From: Spongospora subterranea
Taxonomy: Eukaryota > Endomyxa > Phytomyxea > Plasmodiophorida > Plasmodiophoridae
Length of the DNA stretch: 14,082 nucleotides
Reading direction: 5' to 3'
Assembly (NCBI GenBank): GCA_900404475.1
Contig: OUQQ01000540.1
Span: 1-14,082 of the forward strand
Shown: positions 9,158-14,082 of the stretch, piece after piece
Position numbering within the stretch: position 1 is the stretch's first letter
How the letters are laid out: the number at the start of each line of letters is the position of its first letter
Notes under the pieces: model-generated
Told to the model about the DNA's origin: nothing
The model's database searches: none
Seen by the model: the letters and a program-made list of their open reading frames with translations, nothing else
Translations under genes and position numbers: made by a program

Positions 9158-9441
9158 ATCCCTCCCTGACCTGTTCTTGATTTCCATTCCCGTTTGTCGA
9201 TAAAATCAGAAAACCTGAATGAATACGATTTGATCTTGGGCTTTGGGGGAAAATCACCACAGTCATCGGTCGTTTTTCAGCTTTCGAGCAATTCTAATTG
9301 CGTTTGTTGCGCGCTAGAACTGTGGTGTTCTATAGAGCAATCCCCAGCGCGTATAGTGTCGATAACGACGACAGTTCTGTATAGCGGCCGATAACGAGAA
9401 ACAGTGTGGAATGGGATCGTGGAATATACTCCATACAGCTG
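9158..9441. other. Intergenic region after the isomerase gene
   Basis: No gene supported. A GATAAA hexamer at 9199-9204, about 40 bases past the isomerase stop, may be a variant polyadenylation signal. Between 9305 and 9400 an imperfect inverted repeat (around AGAACTGT and ACAGTTCT) flanks two TATAG/GATAACGA motifs; its role is unknown. Confidence 0.4.
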
Positions 9442-9814
9442 TCATTCATGGTCAATATCTTTTTTGGGGAACTCTGTGCCAATGACTTTGGCTGATAAAC
9501 CTATCAGGAGATGGGGGGTTTTGGGGTCTTCCAAACCCAGACGATCATGGAGATATGATACCGATCGTGGACGGCGACTTACGCCATCGCCAAGAACTTT
9601 GGATGCAATTTTCAACGTGCTTTTTGGAAACTTTGTCAGAAGTATTCAACAACAGTTTGTATTTCCGACGAGGAACTGCATCATCTTTGAGGCGCCATGT
9701 CAAGATGGCTTGACGCAGCAAGAAGGCAGATTTCGCCAGATTTTTACGACGCCGTATTTTGGCACATCCTCCTGTCGACACCCTTCCGATCTTCAGCTGC
9801 ATTTCTCTTGCCAT
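9442..9814 (-). CDS. Candidate small basic protein, two exons, hypothetical
   Basis: Model: exon 9814-9583, intron 9582-9492, exon 9491-9442. The donor is a consensus GTAAGT and the acceptor is TTTATCAG; splicing keeps the frame to a TGA and gives about 93 residues. The frame stays open 5' of the chosen ATG to about 10084, so more N-terminal coding sequence is possible. The predicted product is Lys/Arg-rich (A-K-I-R-R-R-K-N-L-A-K) with an amphipathic stretch; no family recognised. It overlaps a plus-strand model in the same interval, and both cannot be fully right. Confidence 0.35.
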
Positions 9815-10549
9815 TCTCTGGAAACAAACGATGGTATGCAAACATCCATATTTACAGGGCGACCATGAGGGACGGCGGAAGACATCATCGCCTGGATGTG
9901 GACTCTCCTCAGGCAAATGTTTCAAAAAATGCTCTCGACATCGCAATAGTATCGGGTGGTAAATACAGTCATAAATGGTCAAGCGCTGCAAAGCAGTTTT
10001 CACATTACAATGAAACTTGACCCAAACAAATGATAGTCGATCAATACTAGAACGTATTGGTTTTCGCAAGGACTCATTTGTCAATATGGGTATAGGTGCG
10101 CTGCAGACCCAGAAGTTCGCTCAAACAAGGCAGGGGGGCGGCAACCATCAGTGAAATGCATTGATTGCACGATGCACATACAACTGGCAATACAAAACCG
10201 TAAGTCAAAGACTCTGGACCATCTTTCATTATTCCTGCGATTGTATCACGACCATAATCATTATCGATTTTTTTGCACGATTTCAACAATGTATCAGAGG
10301 CAGGTCGAGACAGAGTCCCATCAGATATTTAAACATGGATCAGGAGTCGCTGAAGCGAGTAAATCTCATCGTCGAGGAATTCGTAATCAGTTCATTGAGG
10401 GTATTCTGAAATTCGGCGACCGCGGTATTGAATCAATACTAGCTGAGTTTTCGATTTGCCCTACAAAGAGATACCTATTTGCCATATACAACGAGCAGAA
10501 TTCGGAGGGTGAAATGGCAATTCCATGTGGGACTTCCTTGAACAATTGA
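9697..10549 (+). CDS. Candidate FAR1/MULE-type zinc-binding protein, tentative model
   Basis: Core evidence is exon 10037-10199, open between a stop and a consensus GTAAGT donor, then exon 10314-10549, open to a TGA. The first encodes W-F-S-Q-G-L-I-C-Q-Y-G-Y-R-C, then a basic R-S-N-K-A-G-G-R-Q-P-S stretch, then K-C-I-D-C-T-M-H-I. This Cys-basic-Cys-Cys-His layout resembles the WRKY/GCM-like fingers of FAR1 and Mutator-type transposase-derived proteins. The second exon has S-H-Q-I-F-K-H, a helical R-G-I-R-N-Q-F-I-E-G-I-L-K segment and P-T-K-R-Y-L-F, as expected after such a finger. A possible first exon is 9697-9948, joined in phase 0 (216 residues in all), but its acceptor before 10037 has a poor pyrimidine tract. 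It could be a domesticated or degraded transposase fragment. Confidence 0.35.
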
Positions 10550-10582
10550 ATTCACCGCGAGCTATAACACTAAATACCTAGA

Positions 10583-10891
10583 TCAAGGCGGTTGAATCGC
10601 TTTTACCAGACCTGGCCAACAATCGGGCAGGTTTTGAAATTGCAATATCAACATTCGATTGCCTTCTCCTCGTTTAATGGAACATGCGTTCCATTGTGCC
10701 ATAATCAAACTTCTGTTATCGTTTACTTGTTTCGCTTCAACATTGAGCCGCTCAAAACATTGTGTTTTCTTCAGTTGTCTGCGTTGTTTGGTTGGGGCAT
10801 TGTTGTCAGAGCACTTTTTGAGGAGACTCAGTATCTGAAGGTGTTGGATTAATTCTTCTTTGTTTGTTTGGTCATTGTCTTTTTCCCGATG
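10583..10891 (-). pseudogene. Start of a LINE-type endonuclease domain, broken
   Basis: An open minus-strand frame of 103 codons. Near codon 65 it reads L-I-M-A-Q-W-N-A-C-S-I-K-R, like the first strand of apurinic endonuclease domains in non-LTR retrotransposons (typically Q-W-N at the domain start). The frame ends in TGA at 10583, far short of a full endonuclease, and the catalytic Glu/Asp/His motifs that should follow are not seen downstream. It partly overlaps, in another frame, the end of the 10849-11151 frame. Confidence 0.5.
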
Positions 10892-11151
10892 TTATTGGGG
10901 ATGATACTGGTTATTGGCACATAAAGGCATTGGTCTGAACTTTGTACTCTTTTATTCTCTCCTGTTATCCGATGTTGGTCTGTCTGTGTTAGTGTGATTG
11001 GCGTTCCATTGACTCTCGTCAACGGTTTGTTTTCTGTAGTCCTTTCCGAATCCTGTATCGGGTCCGCATAGGATCGGGATCCTTGTTGCTCTCTAGTTTG
11101 TTTAACATATTCTTCCCATTGTCCAGTTGTAAAAGTTTGATGAGTGCTCAT
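10849..11151 (-). mobile_element. Retroelement ORF fragment upstream of the endonuclease relic
   Basis: A 100-codon minus-strand frame with an ATG, rich in Thr, Gln, Asn and Lys, ending 49 bp into the endonuclease frame (shifted frame). Its polar low-complexity makeup and position fit the linker between a gag-like ORF1 and ORF2 of a non-LTR element. No catalytic motif. It may instead be non-coding element sequence that happens to be open. Confidence 0.35.
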
Positions 11152-11587
11152 AGTTCTACAGTCTATGTGGATGAGGGTTTCATAATGGTTTAGTCTACTT
11201 TATCCCATTGGGGTTGATGGTTTTCCTGCCTGTGGTGTAATACATAGATTGTTCATTTCCAGTGGTTGTATTGCCTGTCTGATTATTACTATATTGATCT
11301 GCGATAGTTCGCTCAACAGTCCAGTCCATTATCGGTCCTGTTCCATTATGTCTAGATACGTATCAAGATTATAATCTTCATTGTTTGGTGGTGATCCGGC
11401 GTAGTTTAGTATCTTTGTTGATAGTGTTGTTCCCTGATCTGGGTCTCTCTGGCATATCCTCATGTTTTAGTATGAAATTGTTGTACGTTTATTTCTGGTA
11501 TTGCCCCTAATGTTCTGATCGCTTCAAATGCGCAATTGCCTCTGCCGATCACATCTTTGAAAATATAATCTTGTAATCATACATGAT
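11152..11587. other. Retroelement-like sequence without recognisable coding
   Basis: T- and G-rich on the plus strand (A- and C-rich on minus, as in the neighbouring element frames), no open frame of note and no domain recognised. Probably decayed middle of the minus-strand retroelement. Confidence 0.4.
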
Positions 11588-12090
11588 TCATGAAGTCGAT
11601 TGCAGTTTCCAGCTGTGTTTTGAGGTCTGCCTATAGATTTGGTCTTTTTGAAGTGTTCGTATGCTGATTTCCCGTTGTTTGCGCCATTGATCTGTTTCTT
11701 CCCCTGATATACAAGTTATGATAATTGGATTGTCGTCCGTACTTCGTTTTGTTCTTCTCAATTTTATTCGTTTGAATTTCTGTAGGGTGTTCGTTTTAGT
11801 TGTATTCTGTGGTACTGTCTGATCTTCATGGTATTTGGTAGTTTTTGTATGGACCGTCTTTAGTTTCATGTCCTTCTTCGTTGCAGGTGATGCAAGTTAG
11901 CTTTTGGTCAGTTCTGGGGCATTCCGCCGCCTGGTGACTGTTGTAGAGCAGACGAATTTGCCACACTTGTCTTTAGAATAGCATTGAACCCTGAAAGCAA
12001 GCCTTGCAGACGCCACTTTCATGTATCTTATATGGTTCCGCTTTATATTGTCTACCGAGTATTGTTGCGGCTCCTTTTTCTATAACAGAA
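11588..12090 (-). mobile_element. Degraded gag-like ORF1 region with zinc-knuckle remains
   Basis: On the minus strand the stretch 12020-11840 encodes, across frameshifts, Q-C-Y-S-K-D-K-C-G-K, then H-Q-A-A-E-C-P, then C-I-T-C-N-E-E-G-H-E-T-K-D-G. These are CCHC-like zinc knuckles; in the last one the final Cys is Gly. The following 93-codon frame 11869-11588 is Lys/Thr-rich and polar. Such knuckles sit at the end of ORF1 in many non-LTR retrotransposons and in gag of LTR elements. Stops and shifts show it is not functional. Confidence 0.5.
11820..12090 (-). repeat. Inverted repeat arm A (zinc-knuckle copy, minus orientation)
   Basis: The reverse complement of this arm aligns to 12331-12572 over most of its length. 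Shared blocks include CTCGGTAGACAATAT and AGACAAGTGTGGCAAATTC, with scattered substitutions and small indels (by eye about 75-80% identity). It is the older duplicate or a separate insertion of the same element family. Confidence 0.7.
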
Positions 12091-12330
12091 TGGCATCCCC
12101 TTTTGTGTACTACTAAAACATTGTAATATGGGCACCAATTATCTTGCAGCTTTCTGGTTTTGTTCCTGTTGATCCCGACAAGGATGTACCATTATCCACC
12201 ACGAACTGTGGTACTCTGTAAACAAAAACTTTACGGTTAGTGTCTTTTCCTTCACCTCGAGTAGTGCCCAAACCAAGCTAATGCCTTAGTCGCAAAATCT
12301 TTGAGTGCCATGACATATCCGGTATCTTCA
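12091..12330. other. Spacer between the inverted retroelement arms
   Basis: About 240 bp with no open frame of note and no recognised motif. It separates the two head-to-head element copies. Confidence 0.45.
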
Positions 12331-12572
12331 TTGTGTTATCAAAAAACGAACCGCAACAAAACTCGGTAGACAATATTAAGCGAAACAATATAAGATACAA
12401 AAAACGGTAGGGTCTGCAAGGACTCGCTTGAAGATTCAATGCTTTCCAAAAGACAAGTGTGGCAAATTCGTCTGCCCTCGGCGGAATGCCCCAGAACTGA
12501 CCACCTGAAAACGAACAAGGACATGATACTAAAGACTGTCCATACAGAAACAATTGAATACGATAAAGATCC
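12331..12572 (+). repeat. Inverted repeat arm B (zinc-knuckle copy, plus orientation)
   Basis: Plus-strand copy of the segment in arm A. It encodes Q-C-F-P-K-D-K-C-G-K-F-V-C in one frame and A-E-C-P in another, with indels that break the knuckles. It lacks the bases that encode the C-I-T-C knuckle in arm A. Similarity to arm A stops at about 12572, where base composition changes sharply to GC-rich. Confidence 0.7.
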
Positions 12573-13001
12573 ATGACAATAGGAGCAGCGGCGACCGGCC
12601 AGCCAGAAGAAGGAGCGGCGACGACCGGGCCGCCACCGACGCCACAGATCAGCTATCGATGCAGGAAGTGTGGGATTAACGACCACAGCTACAACGACAA
12701 CGACAGCGAGCGCGCCGTGCGATCGAGGAAATGCTACCGCTGTCACGAGCAAGAGCACATCAATCCGGAAAGGATGAGGCGGACGGCGACGGCGACCACT
12801 AATTCGCAGGAGCCTGCGGGGGCGGCTGCCAACCTCCTTCGATCCAGGAGGTTGGCAGAGGCACCGGTTATGGATGGGACGATAGGGATTAATATCGGCG
12901 ATCAACAATTCGAAGCGTTGATCGATACAGGCGCCGACGTTAGCATCATGCGGCGTCGGCAGAGAACCCTGCCAATACCCGAACGCATTCCCATGGGATG
13001 A
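12573..13001 (+). mobile_element. Retroelement fragment: zinc knuckles plus retropepsin motif
   Basis: A 142-codon frame, ATG to TGA. It has two degenerate zinc knuckles, C-R-K-C-G-I-N-D-H and C-Y-R-C-H-E-Q-E-H, each with the CxxCx4H spacing but with the final Cys replaced (Asn, Arg). Further on, I-G-D-Q-Q-F-E-A-L-I-D-T-G-A-D-V (D-T-G-A at 12924-12935) is the active-site loop of a retroviral-type aspartic protease, preceded by the usual hydrophobic strands. The frame ends about 20 residues past the active site, so the protease is truncated: the flap and the second hydrophobic-hydrophobic-Gly motif are absent. The order knuckle-protease is that of LTR-retrotransposon gag-pol. The GC content is much higher than in the surrounding element sequence. 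No LTRs were recognised. Confidence 0.7.
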
Positions 13002-13410
13002 AGTTGTTTGTGTCGGCCTCGTCACGCGAACGTAATTGCCAGCGATGTCCCATTGTTGTCAACAGAGGCTTCACTTGCACTCAGATTTTCGGCCATTGAC
13101 GCGACACCCTTTCGACCCATCTGCGTTTTCGCTCTGATGGCCAGACCGAACGAAGCTTGAGCGGCCTTGATGGCTTCATGCTGTTGGTGTATGTCATCGG
13201 CTTATCTGAATGGATAATCGGCAGAAAGTATAGATTGTACCAACGTCTTGCTTCACAAAAATCAGGCCAAGGGTCGCCCCAGAAATACAAAGACAAGCTT
13301 CCGAAAGGGCACGAAATCAATGATAAATGACGCATCAACGCATTCGTTGCACCTTTCCGAACTGGGTTGGAAGCAGATTAACAATCTTCTCAAAGACAAA
13401 ACAAAAGTCA
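13002..13410. other. Stretch without a supported gene inside the element region
   Basis: The first 300 bp remain fairly GC-rich like the retropepsin fragment; from about 13330 the sequence becomes AT-rich again. An 85-codon minus-strand frame at 13081-13338 is open but shows no domain. It probably holds the decayed remainder of the gag-pol-like fragment and a junction with the LINE relic. Confidence 0.35.
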
Positions 13411-13662
13411 ATTATTATCACAGAAGACCTAAATACTAGAGATAAAAGATTTGGCACAAGTCATATAGAAAACCACATACACCTAGACGGAATACTAGAG
13501 GAGTTCAGAATTATGAACAATTTTGAAATACCAACCAGAGAGAACGACACATTAGATGTCACACTGGCGAACAAGAAAACGGCAAATTAGATTGTGAACT
13601 TCGAGGTCCACACAGACTTGAGCAGTGATCATCTACCAACAACAATTGAAACCTGTATTTGA
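13411..13662 (+). pseudogene. LINE-type apurinic endonuclease domain, C-terminal half, broken
   Basis: The frame reads I-I-I-T-E-D-L-N-T-R-D (the G-D-F-N-like metal site, here E-D-L-N), then an H-L-D-G-I-L-E-E-F helix, N-N-F-E-I-P-T-R, then T-L-D-V-T-L-A, and after one in-frame TAG (13588-13590) L-S-S-D-H-L-P with the catalytic S-D-H at 13624-13632. Order and spacing match the exonuclease-endonuclease-phosphatase domain at the start of ORF2 in non-LTR retrotransposons. The internal stop, the missing N-terminal half and the stop soon after SDH show that it is dead. Confidence 0.75.
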
Positions 13663-13787
13663 GGCAAACTAACCACAAAATACCAATTGATAGGAAGAGA
13701 GTCAAAAAACTTGACAACAGACCAACAAAAAAGGCACTAGTAGACAGCCACCGATGACCAATCAGATCACGCTATGGGACTGTTGCA

Positions 13788-14082
13788 ATGCTACAAGAAA
13801 GCATAAAATACCGATACGTTAGATTGAACAGGCAGAAGTTTTTGAACAAACACCTGACCATAATTGGATCACCTGCTCTCCAATATCTGTTCAACAGATA
13901 CTACCTATGCGTTTTGGCCCGGTCTTTCTCTGTCATTCCCCAACCCGTCTGGTTAGTCGATTCGCGCTTTGCCGATTTGAATGAAGTTAGGTATGAATTG
14001 TACCTCGTTTCGCGTGCTGTTGATGAAGGCAGCGAGACTGCTGTACGCGATCGTTTTCCTGACTGCCTTGCCCACTTGGAGC
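13788..14082 (+). CDS. Partial open frame running off the window end, unknown
   Basis: Open from a TGA at 13755 to the last base, with the first ATG at 13788, at least 98 codons. The second half (from about 13915) is compositionally more balanced and reads like protein (I-P-Q-P-V-W-L-V-D-S-R-F-A-D-L-N-E). No domain recognised. It could be more retroelement ORF2 linker, another element, or an exon of a gene beyond the window. Confidence 0.25.
   Translation, partial: MLQESIKYRYVRLNRQKFLNKHLTIIGSPALQYLFNRYYLCVLARSFSVIPQPVWLVDSRFADLNEVRYELYLVSRAVDEGSETAVRDRFPDCLAHLE

Noticed and set aside
9404..9868. 154-codon plus-strand open frame
   Set aside because: No domain, no supporting splice sites, and it competes with two other frames in the same interval that have better splice evidence.
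10860..12260. tRNA, rRNA or CRISPR-like arrays in the repetitive T-rich region
   Set aside because: No cloverleaf, no rRNA-like conserved block and no regularly spaced direct repeats were seen; the repeats are two diverged inverted element copies.
12339..13025. 228-codon minus-strand open frame, the longest in the window
   Set aside because: It lies opposite the zinc-knuckle and D-T-G-A retropepsin frame, has no domain, and its Arg/Ser/Val-rich content is what the complement of that GC-rich frame gives.

Overview
The window is nuclear DNA of a eukaryote, most likely an animal with a compact genome. Its protein genes are split by many short GT-AG introns (mostly 48-88 bp, the longest assigned one 237 bp), and domain homology runs continuously across the exon joins once these introns are removed. 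The gene set (a secreted MACPF protein, an HSPA12-like ATPase joined to a von Willebrand A domain, a bacterial-type sugar isomerase, non-LTR retroelement debris) would fit an early-branching metazoan such as a sponge, but nothing seen here fixes the lineage.

Layout. 1-327: no gene, a GTACC-rich inverted-repeat patch. 328-516 (+): a 62-residue membrane protein. 844-3202 (+): a 14-exon gene for a 489-residue secreted MACPF protein. 3308-6452 (-): a 13-exon gene for an 801-residue HSPA12-like ATPase with a C-terminal vWA domain of the alpha-kinase type; it converges on the MACPF gene with only 105 bp between stop codons. 6453-7700: a 1.25 kb divergent intergenic region. 7701-9157 (+): a 7-exon gene for a 338-residue sugar phosphate isomerase/epimerase-like TIM-barrel protein. 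9442-10549: an unresolved stretch with competing small-gene models on both strands, one with a Cys/His-rich segment like FAR1/MULE-type DNA-binding domains. 10583-14082: AT-rich degraded retroelement sequence, with two inverted copies of a zinc-knuckle segment, a GC-rich fragment carrying zinc knuckles and a retropepsin motif, and LINE-type endonuclease pieces on both strands.

The three multi-exon genes keep an open frame through all splice joins (489, 801 and 338 codons before the stop), which is the main evidence that the models are right. No operon logic applies. A link between the pore-forming-family gene and the ATPase/vWA gene is only a guess from their tail-to-tail placement. The most unusual item is the single-gene fusion of an HSPA12-like ATPase with a vWA domain.
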